From Sphingobacteriaceae bacterium (GTDB lineage: Bacteria > Bacteroidota > Bacteroidia > B-17B0 > Aurantibacillaceae), in assembly GCA_016705695.1 (NCBI GenBank), contig JADJLA010000002.1, positions 62,001 through 126,000 on the forward strand: 64,000 nucleotides of DNA. Direction: 5' to 3'. Shown one piece after another: positions 1-8,355 of this stretch. The notes beneath the pieces were generated by a model. It ran no database searches. It worked only from the letters and a program-made list of their open reading frames with translations, and was not told where the DNA came from. Position 1 is the stretch's first letter. Every line of letters begins with the position of its first letter. Made by a program: the position numbers and the translations under genes.

Positions 1-382
1 TAAAATCCTCATTTTGCAATCGCTCGGGCGAGATGTATAAAAATTGAACATGTCCCATGGAGGCATTATTCAATGAAATTTGAATTTGCTTATAATTCAT
101 CGCAGCCGTAATTGCCACGGCCGAAATTCCGCGTTGCTTTAAATTATCTACCTGATCGTTCATTAAAGCAACCAAAGGAGAAATAACTAATGTTGTTCCT
201 CCTAAAGCTAAACCGGGCAATTGAAAGCAAATGGATTTACCGCCGCCTGTTGGTAAAAGCGCGAGTGTATCTTTTCCATTAAGCACAGATAAAATGATCT
301 CTTCCTGAAACGGACGAAATTGATCGTGCCCCCAATACTTTTTTAAAATGGAAAGAATATTTGCTTTTTGGTCTTCGATGAC
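1..382 (-). CDS. recQ: ATP-dependent DNA helicase RecQ, N-terminal part (runs off the left edge)
   Basis: The visible ~127 codons encode the start of a RecQ-family 3'-5' DNA helicase used in recombination and repair. The N-terminal KKYWGHDQFRPFQ segment (motif 0), the Walker A stretch LLPTGGGKSICFQ (motif I) and LVISPLVALMNDQ (motif Ia) are all present; the rest lies outside the window. The start is a problem. The reading frame is open back to a stop near 406 but contains no ATG, GTG or TTG before the conserved region. The only nearby ATG (384-382) is out of frame and stops after 13 codons. A one-base deletion beside that ATG, or an ATC start at 379-377, would resolve it. Identity of the family is certain; the 5' end is not. 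Confidence 0.9.
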
Positions 383-390
383 ATAAAAAT

Positions 391-420
391 AAAAAAACTC
401 AGTGGATTACTGAGTTTTTT
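391..420 (-). terminator. Bidirectional rho-independent terminator
   Basis: A 12-bp perfect inverted repeat (392-403 and 409-420) with loop GGATT is flanked by A and T runs. It follows the stop of the minus-strand lipoprotein gene (433) and would terminate that operon. It abuts the 5' end of recQ, so it also insulates the two units. Confidence 0.85.
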
Positions 421-432
421 ATTTATTGAAGT

Positions 433-1695
433 TTATTCACCAAACACGGCCACGTCGTCTATCTCCCATCTGGAGCCGGATGTAGAGGTTCCGGTGTATT
501 TAAAAGCAATGCGTGTATTGGCCGATTTATAAGAATTCAATGAAATATTGCAACTATTTACCCAGTTATAACTTCCTCCTGAAAGTGTGGGATTTAAATT
601 AACCCAGGTTGCTGCATTAGGGTTGCCCGACGAATAATTAGTTGACACGTAAACCTCAAGTGTTGGTCCCGAAAAATTATAGGCCGATTCAAATGATAAA
701 CGAGGACTTGCTGCGGCGGCTATATTCATTGAAGGCGAAATGAACCAAGTTTCGCAAACTTCATTTGCAAAATTAATATAGTTACTGATCTCAGCGTACT
801 TTCTGCCGCTATAAGTTCCCGAAACCCAATTTACGTTACCTGTAACATTATAGTTTATCCAACCTCCCTTAAAAATATCTTCATCAAAATCGGCCATAAT
901 AATTGGGCAACCGCCGCTAGTTAATTTTACTTCATTAAAATCTCTTATGGTAAACTGAAGATCACTATTGTATTGACTAACGATCAACGTCATGGTGCCC
1001 TTGCCACAAGGGGTTAAATTACTCGCAAAGTTTGAGTAGCCCGACGATCGAACAGAAACCAGCGGACTGCCGCATGAAGTTCCGCTTATATACCTGTCTA
1101 TGCTGTTTTTCCCAATTGCATCTGCAAACGGCTTATTCTTATTTCCAGGCGTAAATTCAGCAGAATCTATGATCACCAATCGCGATTGAAACGGCGTATG
1201 ACCGTTCACGTCAAAATTCAACAATTGATTCATAGTTACTTTGGTTGGTACTACAGGATTTCCTGTGCTTAATTTCACAACGCGTTTTTCTATATCTACA
1301 GAATCCAATTGAACCATACTGCCATAATCATTCAAGATCACACCGTTCAAATTAATACGGATCTTATCACCAACGGCTAAACCACCTGCATTCAATAATT
1401 TTACTTGCAAAGCACCGGTAGCATCTTCTACATAAACTGTTTTGTAAATATTCCCGCTTCTTTCATCGGCCGTAACTGTACATTCTAAATTAACATCACC
1501 TGAAAATTTATACCATTTCGTTTGCTGTGGCCCTCCGCTGAGATAATAATCCTCATAGCATTTACGAATAGAATCAATTTTAATATAACCATTCATAGCA
1601 GGAGGATCTTTAACCGGCGGAAGATCAAATTTCTTTTTACAAGAAACATTGATCAAAAGCGCTACTAGAACAAAACAATAAACTATCTTTTTCAT
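433..1695 (-). CDS. DUF5689 / choice-of-anchor J lipoprotein (copy 2, last gene of operon)
   Basis: A 420-aa predicted outer-membrane or surface lipoprotein. The signal peptide ends in the lipobox LINVSC (Cys19) followed by KKK. Residues ~35-260 look like the DUF5689 module: an OB-like stretch with VYVEDATGALQVKL, then a second half ending near TIRDFNEV. Residues ~270-420 resemble the choice-of-anchor J (cleaved adhesin-like) domain, with WFISPSMNI, LEVYVSTNYSSG and a final WEIDDVAVFG. It is a paralogue of the next gene upstream (1699-2952), from which it is separated by 3 bp; both follow a TonB-dependent receptor. The domain assignment is by recognition. The substrate is unknown; the gene order suggests a surface partner of the receptor. 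Confidence 0.75.
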   Translation of the reverse strand: MKKIVYCFVLVALLINVSCKKKFDLPPVKDPPAMNGYIKIDSIRKCYEDYYLSGGPQQTKWYKFSGDVNLECTVTADERSGNIYKTVYVEDATGALQVKLLNAGGLAVGDKIRINLNGVILNDYGSMVQLDSVDIEKRVVKLSTGNPVVPTKVTMNQLLNFDVNGHTPFQSRLVIIDSAEFTPGNKNKPFADAIGKNSIDRYISGTSCGSPLVSVRSSGYSNFASNLTPCGKGTMTLIVSQYNSDLQFTIRDFNEVKLTSGGCPIIMADFDEDIFKGGWINYNVTGNVNWVSGTYSGRKYAEISNYINFANEVCETWFISPSMNIAAAASPRLSFESAYNFSGPTLEVYVSTNYSSGNPNAATWVNLNPTLSGGSYNWVNSCNISLNSYKSANTRIAFKYTGTSTSGSRWEIDDVAVFGE

Positions 1696-1698
1696 TTT

Positions 1699-2952
1699 TT
1701 AATTCTCCTTTACAATTACATCATCAACTTCATAGGTTGTTGAACCCGCTGTGGTACTTTTATATTTATATGCAAAACGCGTATTGGCATTTTTGTAAGC
1801 ATTTAACGAAATACTTCCTGAGGCTGTCCACGCATAATTACCCGGGTTATTTGGCGATAATGCAAAACCTGTGAGTTGCGTCCACGTTGCCGTTGAAGGT
1901 GCGCCCGAAGAATAATTTGTTGAGATCCAAAGTTCCAACTGATCTCCTGCAAACTTTGCAGCCGTTCTAAAACTTAAAACAGGATTGGCTGATGCAGCTA
2001 AATTAATAGCAGGTGATATTAACCAGTTCTCTGAATTTGTATTTCCGGAAAGATACCCTGATATTTTTCCAAATTTATCAGAACCAAAAGAACTCGCTGT
2101 CCATAATATTGAACCATTTAAAACAGATTGCTGGGTCCAGCCGCCGCTCGTTAAAGAGTTATCTTCAAAATCTTTCTTAATATAAATTGTACAACCCGTT
2201 CCGTTCATATTTGCTTCTGCAGTATTTCTTATAGCCAACTGACTTGTTCCTTGATAAGCCGTAGCAATACCCATTAACGTTCCGTTGCCCGTTGGAGTTT
2301 TTTCAAGAGCAAAATCAGCAAAATTACTTGTGCGAACTATCAACTGAGAACCATCACAATCTTGAATAGTGCGATTAAGCGAATATTGCCCTATTGGATC
2401 TGACCAATATTGATTTGCATCAGTAGGCGTAAAAGCTACATTAGTGAGTTGAACAAGATCACCTAAATACGTTGAGAGATTTGAATTCATTTGCGCTATA
2501 CTCAAAACACGAGGTTGCGGCTTTGCGCCTGAAGCAAATTTTATCACGAATTTTTCGTAATCCAGCGAATCAATTTCCAAAATATCGGTGTCTACATTCA
2601 AATTCACATCTAAGCCTTTTAAATTCACGCGAACAGAATCGCCAATAAAAAAACTAGAGCGTTGCGTAAAATCTAATCGCATAGCACCGGTATTGTAGCG
2701 ATCGCGCACATAAATTTCTTTATAAAAATTACCACTTTGTTCGTCGGCCACAACTACACCAATAAAATAAACATCTTGAGTAAACCGTTTAGCGCAACTA
2801 TTTGTACAGGTTGCAATAGAGTTTAATTCTGCTGCCGAATATACTTTGTGACCGCTAATATTAGTAACAGTTGGTTGTGTAACTTCTTTTTTACAGCTGC
2901 CAATTACAACAGCCAATAAACTTAAGATACTATATTTAAAAAATTGCTTCAT
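1699..2952 (-). CDS. DUF5689 / choice-of-anchor J lipoprotein (copy 1)
   Basis: A 417-aa predicted lipoprotein (lipobox VVIGSC, Cys20, then KK). It has the same architecture as its downstream paralogue: an OB-like DUF5689 region with EIYVRDRYNTGAMRLDF and QLAIRNTAEANM, then a C-terminal choice-of-anchor J region with WLISPAINL, LELWISTNYSSG and YEVDDVIVKE. It begins 4 bp after the receptor stop codon, so the three genes almost certainly share one transcript. The two lipoproteins are diverged rather than recent copies. Such domains commonly bind ligand at the cell surface, but no catalytic residues are evident. A role in capturing substrate for the receptor is inferred from position only. Confidence 0.75.
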   Translation of the reverse strand: MKQFFKYSILSLLAVVIGSCKKEVTQPTVTNISGHKVYSAAELNSIATCTNSCAKRFTQDVYFIGVVVADEQSGNFYKEIYVRDRYNTGAMRLDFTQRSSFFIGDSVRVNLKGLDVNLNVDTDILEIDSLDYEKFVIKFASGAKPQPRVLSIAQMNSNLSTYLGDLVQLTNVAFTPTDANQYWSDPIGQYSLNRTIQDCDGSQLIVRTSNFADFALEKTPTGNGTLMGIATAYQGTSQLAIRNTAEANMNGTGCTIYIKKDFEDNSLTSGGWTQQSVLNGSILWTASSFGSDKFGKISGYLSGNTNSENWLISPAINLAASANPVLSFRTAAKFAGDQLELWISTNYSSGAPSTATWTQLTGFALSPNNPGNYAWTASGSISLNAYKNANTRFAYKYKSTTAGSTTYEVDDVIVKEN

Positions 2953-2956
2953 GCTC

Positions 2957-5452
2957 TTAAAAATTAAAATTAACTGTGGCCATAAATGTAGTACCTGTCA
3001 TGTAAAAATATCTGTTATCGAATTTACTGATGTTTGAATTATCCCAACGCAAAGCCTCAAATCCACCGGTGATGATATTTTTATTATTCAATAAATTGTT
3101 AACGCTCAAATTAAAGTTCAAAAAATACTTTTTCTTGATCCTTAATGATTTCCCGGCATTAAAATTAACCGTATAATAACTTGGTAATTGCTCTTGCTCG
3201 GTTATCAAATTCACTTGTGGGTCAGTAGAAACGTATTTCGTTAGCGCTTCGGCAGTTCTTCTGTCGGGGTTTGGATCGATATACACCTGATCAAAATAAT
3301 TAAATGTAATTCCCGCGAACCAGAATTTTTTACCACTATAACGGTAACCAATACCTGTAACTAATTGCGGACTAACCCCAATTCTGTAATTATTTAAATA
3401 CACTGTTCGTTCGGCAAACAAACTTTTATTGTTATTATCTTGCCATGCTTGCGCTGTTGGCTGACCTTTATATAAAAACTGTCCCATACCTAGCGCTCCT
3501 TGAATAGTGTGCGATACAAATAAAGTTTTCTCTACACCAATTTCAATTCCTTGGTGATTTTGATCCACATTGGTCATGATATAATTCACATTATTATTGA
3601 ATTCATCACTCCAAAATGTACGCAACCATGTTTGATCGCTAATAGTGGTATTATAATAGGTGGCTCTAAATTTAAATGTTGGATACTTAGCCAAATAACT
3701 AATATCTCCCGATAAAACTTTTTCATCCGTTACCCCATTCACCTGATCATTTCTTACGCGTGGTGAAATAAAAATATTGTTTGCTTCAGGCGCACGAGTT
3801 AAAAAAGCACCGTTTGCTGTGATAAAATTTCTTCCGTCGATCTTAAAAACGATTCCGCCCTTAACACCGTAATTCAAGAAATTCATTTTAGCGCTCTCGC
3901 CCTTACTGGTTGTTGGAAATTTTCCGTTAGCCACAAATCCTTCGCGCCAAATACTGCTATTTGAAATAGACAAAGATCCGTGCACATCCATTTTACTGAA
4001 CGTGTATTCTGCTTGTCCCCAAAATTCAGCCCTATTGATATTGATCGAGTAATCGTAACCAAATTTTTCGCCTTGTTCAATGGTCTTATTAGGTGTTTCG
4101 ATATTATTTTGAGCAAAACTTTCTTCTACTCCTAAGTTCTCTGCAAACTGATCTACATCTAACCAATACGATGCACCCAAAAGATCTTCAAGCTCTTTGT
4201 ATTTGCGCGTTTTTTGCATATTAGCATTTAAACCAATTGTAATAAATAATTCTCCTGCACGCTTGCTGTACACTGAATTTATTCCCACATTAGAAAGATT
4301 CTCAATTCTATTCTCTAAAATATAGCGAGCTCTTGTTCCAGATGAAGTTAAATTAGAGCGATTCATATTGATCATGCGGTCCCAATCCAATTGTGCGGTT
4401 GTATTTGGTTCATTTGCCCATTTATTTTCCCAAATCTTACCATTAACCGTATCACCCATATCGTAATAGTAACTTGGTAAATAACGGTAATAATCGGGAC
4501 GAGGATTTGGCGCGTCGTTCCAATTTAAACTGGTAAATCCTGTTTTTCCAAAATTATAGAACAAAGTTGTGTTCAATTGTTCTGCTGTGTTTATTTTAAA
4601 TAAATGAGATAGCATCAACATTGGGCGCTTAGCCGAACTCACTTGCGAATTTCTTACTTTTCCATTTTGATAACCCCATAGCGAATTATAATAATGTGAA
4701 TTTGCAAGTTCATACACTTCCAAAGTTGTTGCGGCTGCTCTGCCCTGTTGAATAGGGGCTCCAAAACCTGTAAAACTTAAAGAATGTTTATCATTAATGC
4801 GTTTATCAACCGAAGCATAAAAAGCGCTTCCAATAAAATAAGTTCCCGGAATATAAACTTCATTTCCATAGCGCGTTGAAGCCGATAAAGTAATAGCCCA
4901 TCCGTTTTGCATCATGCCTGTTGAATGCGTAACCATTAAACGTTGCGCAAAAATACGATTACCATATCCGTAAGAAATGCGTGTGCCCTTGCGGAACGAA
5001 GACGCTTTTGAATCTATATTACTATAACCGCCAACACCTGAAAATCCTAAACGATTTGGTGTGATGCCGATGCGTTGTTCAACAAAACGCGTCACATCAT
5101 TTAATCCTCCCCAACTACTCCAACTGCTAAAACCTGTTTCTAGATTATTTACATTAACACCATTAACCATGATCATATTATTCTCGGCCATATAACCGCG
5201 CAAGCGATAACGACCAACACCAAATTGAAAACTGGCGAACTGCGCAAATACATCGCGACTGGAAGCTAATAACGAAGAAACGTCTTGTTGCTCCAGATCA
5301 TTATCTACATCGCCACCACTTGTGCTAAAAAGAGGGATATTAAATTTTGTTGAAAGAGAATCGGTATTCTCTTTTACATCTGTAGAATCGTTTTGCGCTA
5401 AAAAATCTGCGCACAACAAAACAAATACAACAGTTACCAGTTTTTTTACCAT
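2957..5452 (-). CDS. TonB-dependent receptor, no carboxypeptidase-like N-terminal domain
   Basis: An 831-aa outer-membrane receptor. A Sec signal peptide (MVKKLVTVVFVLLCADFLAQ) is followed almost directly by the plug, visible as DVSSLLASSRDVFAQFASF and RYRLRGY...MVNGVNVNNLE at residues ~55-110. The rest is a long barrel rich in alternating aromatic and polar strands, ending TFMATVNFNF with the expected C-terminal Phe. The usual Bacteroidota CarboxypepD_reg-like domain before the plug is missing. It is the first gene of a three-gene operon with two DUF5689 lipoproteins and diverges from a secreted endonuclease gene. This context suggests uptake of a nutrient released from nucleic acids or phosphoesters, which is inference. 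Receptor family assignment is firm. Confidence 0.88.
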   Translation of the reverse strand: MVKKLVTVVFVLLCADFLAQNDSTDVKENTDSLSTKFNIPLFSTSGGDVDNDLEQQDVSSLLASSRDVFAQFASFQFGVGRYRLRGYMAENNMIMVNGVNVNNLETGFSSWSSWGGLNDVTRFVEQRIGITPNRLGFSGVGGYSNIDSKASSFRKGTRISYGYGNRIFAQRLMVTHSTGMMQNGWAITLSASTRYGNEVYIPGTYFIGSAFYASVDKRINDKHSLSFTGFGAPIQQGRAAATTLEVYELANSHYYNSLWGYQNGKVRNSQVSSAKRPMLMLSHLFKINTAEQLNTTLFYNFGKTGFTSLNWNDAPNPRPDYYRYLPSYYYDMGDTVNGKIWENKWANEPNTTAQLDWDRMINMNRSNLTSSGTRARYILENRIENLSNVGINSVYSKRAGELFITIGLNANMQKTRKYKELEDLLGASYWLDVDQFAENLGVEESFAQNNIETPNKTIEQGEKFGYDYSININRAEFWGQAEYTFSKMDVHGSLSISNSSIWREGFVANGKFPTTSKGESAKMNFLNYGVKGGIVFKIDGRNFITANGAFLTRAPEANNIFISPRVRNDQVNGVTDEKVLSGDISYLAKYPTFKFRATYYNTTISDQTWLRTFWSDEFNNNVNYIMTNVDQNHQGIEIGVEKTLFVSHTIQGALGMGQFLYKGQPTAQAWQDNNNKSLFAERTVYLNNYRIGVSPQLVTGIGYRYSGKKFWFAGITFNYFDQVYIDPNPDRRTAEALTKYVSTDPQVNLITEQEQLPSYYTVNFNAGKSLRIKKKYFLNFNLSVNNLLNNKNIITGGFEALRWDNSNISKFDNRYFYMTGTTFMATVNFNF

Positions 5453-5593
5453 TATGATCTTTTCTTCTAAAATTTTACTTTACTATTTATTTTTCGAAGC
5501 GGCTTCGGCATACATCAGAGAACCTGTGTATCCTCAAGGTTGATCACTTTCGTTTAAGAACGGTCAAATATAGAAAGAAATGCATCCTCCATT

Positions 5594-5610
5594 ATTAACT
5601 AATTATTAAC
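5594..5610. promoter_or_regulatory. Direct repeat ATTAAC, 11-bp period, in divergent promoter region
   Basis: Two copies of ATTAAC (5594-5599 and 5605-5610) sit 11 bp apart between the divergent TonB receptor and endonuclease genes. An 11-bp period is typical of OmpR/PhoB-family regulator sites, and similar TAA-phased arrays lie at 38351, 41407 and 43616. The sequence is AT-rich, so chance is possible. Confidence 0.3.
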
Positions 5611-5686
5611 AAAACTTTACTGAAACGATGTATATACACTTTAACAAATGCCTGTAATTATAAATGATTAATTTAGCGGCCTACCT

Positions 5687-6727
5687 ATGAAATTACGATC
5701 GCTCCTCATTATTTTTATTGTTGCTAGCTTAACTAGTAGCGCGCAAAAATTGCGTAAAGACAAAAACTATTTTATTTCCGCCATAGGATTTTGGAATGTA
5801 GAGAACTTATATGATACATTAAATGATGTATGGAAGAACGATGAAGAATTCACCCCTAGCGGAACAAATGCATGGACGGGACCTCGCTATTGGACAAAAA
5901 TTGATCGCCTTGCAGAAGTGATAAGTCAAATGGCTACTGATGTTACTCCCGATGGCTTAGCTATTTTAGGATTATGTGAGATAGAAAATAAAAGCGTTGT
6001 GGAAGATCTTGTAAAAAATGTACGACTTAAAAAAAGAAATTATAAAGTATTGCATATTGAAGGGCCTGATGCGCGCGGTGTTGATCCTTCGTTCATCTAT
6101 AATCCAACATACTTTACCGTTACAAAATCAGTTTCTTATCATGTAACATTACCTGATACAGGATACAAAACCAGAGATATTTTGGTGATAAGTGGTTTAT
6201 TTAACGGCGAACCACTAAGTGTTTTAATAAATCATTGGCCCAGCCGAAGAGGTGGAGAATTAAAAAGCCGACAAGGCCGCATAAATGCAGCAACCATGGC
6301 GCGACATATTGCTGATAGCATTGTAAAATTAAACCCTGAAACTAAAATTGCCATTATGGGCGACTTGAATGATGACCCTACCAATGAAAGCGTAAAAAAA
6401 CACATTGGCACTTATGGCGACGTAAAAGAAGCTGTGGCCGGAGATTATTTTAACCCCATGGAAAAATTATTTGCGGATGGCATTGGATCGCTTGCATGGA
6501 AAGACAGTTGGAATTTATTTGACCAGATCCTTTTGAATAAACCCTTTTTGGGTGAGTACTTTTCGTGGAATTACTACACAGTTCGTGTATTTAATAAAGC
6601 CTTTTTAAAATCCGATCATGGTAATTTTAAAGGTTATCCCTTCCGCACCTATAGCGGCAGTGCTTATACCGCAGGGTATAGCGATCATTTTCCGGTTTAT
6701 ATTGTGATTGCTAAAGAAAAAAAATAA
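5687..6727 (+). CDS. Secreted endonuclease/exonuclease/phosphatase-family protein
   Basis: A 346-aa enzyme of the EEP (DNase I-like) superfamily with a Sec signal peptide (MKLRSLLIIFIVASLTSSAQ). The metal and catalytic signature is complete: WNVENLYDT near residue 35, GLCEIENKSVVEDL (metal-binding Glu) near 105, NHWPSRRGGE near 180, GDLNDDPTN near 225 and the terminal SDHFPVY near 338. It should hydrolyse phosphodiester or phosphomonoester bonds in the periplasm or outside the cell; the exact substrate cannot be read from the sequence. It is divergently transcribed from the TonB receptor/DUF5689 operon across 234 bp, so the two units probably share regulation. Extracellular DNA or phosphate scavenging is a reasonable hypothesis. 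Confidence 0.85.
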   Translation: MKLRSLLIIFIVASLTSSAQKLRKDKNYFISAIGFWNVENLYDTLNDVWKNDEEFTPSGTNAWTGPRYWTKIDRLAEVISQMATDVTPDGLAILGLCEIENKSVVEDLVKNVRLKKRNYKVLHIEGPDARGVDPSFIYNPTYFTVTKSVSYHVTLPDTGYKTRDILVISGLFNGEPLSVLINHWPSRRGGELKSRQGRINAATMARHIADSIVKLNPETKIAIMGDLNDDPTNESVKKHIGTYGDVKEAVAGDYFNPMEKLFADGIGSLAWKDSWNLFDQILLNKPFLGEYFSWNYYTVRVFNKAFLKSDHGNFKGYPFRTYSGSAYTAGYSDHFPVYIVIAKEKK

Positions 6728-6960
6728 TCCATTTTTTTTAACCGCAAAGGGCGCAAAGAAACCAAGAAAATTAATTAGCTTAACTAGACTTAAAAAGGCA
6801 GGCAAAGAGCCTAACGGCTTGCGCAAAGACCGAGCCGCCTATACCCTGACGGGTTAACCGCGACCGAACCGAAGGTTCGTCTCCGCTTCGCGCACTTTGC
6901 CTTCGACTCTAACGCAAAATAGATGAACCGCAGGTTCATAAACTATGTGACTTTGCGTCG
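6728..6960. repeat. Hairpin-rich, repeat-derived intergenic sequence
   Basis: No gene is supported here. The stretch begins with an ACCGCAAAGGGCGCAAAG-type sequence, which I recall as a dispersed intergenic repeat in environmental bacteria. It contains two similar small hairpins, CGAACC-GAA-GGTTCG at 6865-6879 and ATGAACC-GCA-GGTTCAT at 6923-6939. It is visibly more GC-rich than its neighbours. An open frame on the minus strand through this interval has no recognisable protein features. Confidence 0.55.
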
Positions 6961-6991
6961 GAGCCTGTGGTGAGCTTGCCGAACCACGGTT
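6961..6991. repeat. REP-like element with GAGCTTG core
   Basis: GTGGT (6967-6971) and ACCAC (6983-6987) flank a GAGCTTGCCGA core, within GAGCCTGTGGTGAGCTTGCC. This resembles a short palindromic repeat with a GAGCTTGTCGA core that is dispersed in many bacterial genomes. It is non-coding. Confidence 0.5.
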
Positions 6992-7025
6992 AAAAAAACG
7001 AGTAGCGCCCCTTTGTACCAAGAGC

Positions 7026-7126
7026 ATGCGGTGAATAAATGAATTAATCACCGCAAAAATGCGGTGAATAAATTTGGAAATGCGGTGAATAGGTAGTATA
7101 TTTACTGCAAATATGCGGTGAATAAA
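7026..7126 (+). promoter_or_regulatory. Four-copy ATGCGGTGAATA operator array upstream of fic
   Basis: Direct copies of ATGCGGTGAATA(AA) begin at 7026, 7059, 7080 and 7113. Spacings are 33, 21 and 33 bp, close to whole helical turns, so all copies face roughly one side of the DNA. An inverted partial copy TCACCGCA (7048-7055) pairs with the second copy (7060-7067). The third copy lies between the predicted -33 and -7 elements; the fourth ends at the fic start codon. The layout fits repression by a dedicated DNA-binding protein, possibly the C-terminal winged helix of Fic itself. Confidence 0.7.
7073..7104 (+). promoter_or_regulatory. Predicted fic promoter (TTTG-N20-TATATTTA)
   Basis: TTTG at 7073-7076 and TATATTTA at 7097-7104 are 20 bp apart, matching the Bacteroidota -33/-7 consensus (TTTG, TAnnTTTG). 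One operator repeat (7080-7093) lies between the two elements. Confidence 0.5.
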
Positions 7127-8221
7127 ATGGCACGATACATCCATCAACATAAACAATGGCCACAATTTACCTGGGATAACGCGCTTTTGCAACCCTTACT
7201 TTCAAGCGTAAGGCATAAGCAAGGCCGTTTAAAAGGCTATATGGAATTTTTAGGCTTTGCCCTAAGAGACGAAACCATATTGCAAACACTTACCTCCGAT
7301 GTTTTAAAATCGAGCGAGATAGAAGGCGAATTTTTAAACCTTGAGCAAGTGCGCTCTTCCATAGCCAAGCGCTTAGGAATGGATATAGCAGGGCTTGTAA
7401 AAACCGATAGATACATAGATGGTGTTGTAGAAATGATGCTAGACGCAACGCAAAAATACAATAAGCCCTTAACTAAAGATCGTTTGTTTGGATGGCACTC
7501 TGCTTTGTTCCCCACCGGCCGTAGCGGCCTCTATAAAATAGCAGTTGGTAAATGGCGCGATAATGATAATGGCCCAATGCAAGTAGTATCGGGGCCAATG
7601 GGTAAAGAGCGCGTACACTTTGAAGCGCCCGATGCCGATGTGTTAACCAAAGAAATGAATGCGTTTTTAAAATGGTTCAATGGCAAACACAGCATGGATC
7701 CTGTTTTAAGATCGGGCATAGCACATTTTTGGTTTGTAACCATACATCCGTTTGATGATGGTAATGGCCGAATAGCGCGAGCCATAGCCGATATGCTTTT
7801 AACCGCTTCTGATGGAACACAACAGCGTTTTTATAGCATGAGCGCGCAGATACGCGTGCAACGAAAACAATATTACGAGGTACTCGAAAAAACACAAAAA
7901 GGAAATTTAGATATAAGCCAATGGTTGGTTTGGTATTTACAATGCCTTGATAAAGCCTTGAACGAAACCGATAAAGCGTTTACGCGCATATTGAACAAAG
8001 CGAAATTTTGGGATACCACCCCGGATGTAAATGAAAGGCAACGCTTATTGATAAACAAATTGTTTGATGGCTTTGATGGAAAACTAAATACTTCTAAATG
8101 GGCCAAAATAGCAAAATGCTCTACTGATACCGCCCTAAGAGATATACAAGATCTTTTAAAGAAAAAAATACTAGTTAAAGAAAAAGGCGGCGGAAGAAGT
8201 ACGAGTTATGTGTTGAAGTAA
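7127..8221 (+). CDS. fic: Fic/DOC family protein with N-terminal DUF4172 and C-terminal winged helix
   Basis: A 364-aa Fic enzyme, predicted to transfer AMP or another nucleotide moiety to a protein hydroxyl. An N-terminal DUF4172-like region (IHQHKQWPQFTW) is followed by the class II inhibitory motif SSEIEGEFL near residue 63, matching [S/T]xxxE[G/N]. The catalytic motif HPFDDGNGRIAR near residue 208 has all key residues, so the enzyme should be active but autoinhibited. The C-terminal ~45 residues form a winged-helix-like segment (AKCSTDTALRDIQDLL then GGGRSTSYVL). I start at ATG 7127 rather than the in-frame GTG at 7118, which lies inside the operator repeat. No antitoxin gene is adjacent. 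Physiological target unknown. Confidence 0.88.
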   Translation: MARYIHQHKQWPQFTWDNALLQPLLSSVRHKQGRLKGYMEFLGFALRDETILQTLTSDVLKSSEIEGEFLNLEQVRSSIAKRLGMDIAGLVKTDRYIDGVVEMMLDATQKYNKPLTKDRLFGWHSALFPTGRSGLYKIAVGKWRDNDNGPMQVVSGPMGKERVHFEAPDADVLTKEMNAFLKWFNGKHSMDPVLRSGIAHFWFVTIHPFDDGNGRIARAIADMLLTASDGTQQRFYSMSAQIRVQRKQYYEVLEKTQKGNLDISQWLVWYLQCLDKALNETDKAFTRILNKAKFWDTTPDVNERQRLLINKLFDGFDGKLNTSKWAKIAKCSTDTALRDIQDLLKKKILVKEKGGGRSTSYVLK

Positions 8222-8234
8222 TACCTATTTGCAA

Positions 8235-8276
8235 AAACCTACGATGTATCATAGATTAGCATTCAGAAAAAGCGGA
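8235..8276 (+). repeat. Left arm of a 42-bp imperfect inverted repeat
   Basis: This 42-nt sequence matches the reverse complement of 12376-12417 at 38 of 42 positions without gaps. Blocks of 16 and 17 nt are identical (AAACCTACGATGTATC and CATTCAGAAAAAGCGGA). A truncated tRNA lies just downstream, as it does beside the other arm. The repeat family is not one I recognise. Confidence 0.75.
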
Positions 8277-8300
8277 CAGAATGAATAAAGGATTGGATAG

Positions 8301-8350
8301 TTGGGCTCATAACCCAAAGGTCGGGTGTTCGAATCACCCTCCCGCTACCA
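8301..8350 (+). pseudogene. 3' fragment of an initiator-type tRNA-Met (CAT)
   Basis: The anticodon stem-loop (TTGGG-CTCATAA-CCCAA, anticodon CAT at 8308-8310), variable loop, T arm (GGGTG-TTCGAAT-CACCC) and 3' acceptor strand TCCCGCT-A-CCA are intact. Three consecutive G-C pairs in the anticodon stem are the hallmark of initiator tRNA. The D arm and a matching 5' acceptor strand are absent. A native-looking terminator follows. This is what remains when an element integrates into, or a rearrangement cuts, a tRNA gene. Confidence 0.8.
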
Positions 8351-8355
8351 ACAGG

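Noticed and set aside
7118..7129. Upstream GTG start for fic
   Set aside because: The GTG is part of the fourth operator repeat; ATG 7127 gives the family-typical N-terminus.
6854..7192. 112-codon minus-strand open frame across the repeats
   Set aside because: It runs through hairpin repeats, the fic operators and the fic 5' end, and encodes repeated IHRIFAV-type segments from the operator copies.
8271..8350. Complete but divergent tRNA-Met using AGCGG as 5' acceptor
   Set aside because: Five bases could pair with the 3' acceptor, but they belong to the conserved repeat arm also present beside the other tRNA fragment, the last two acceptor pairs fail and no D arm forms.
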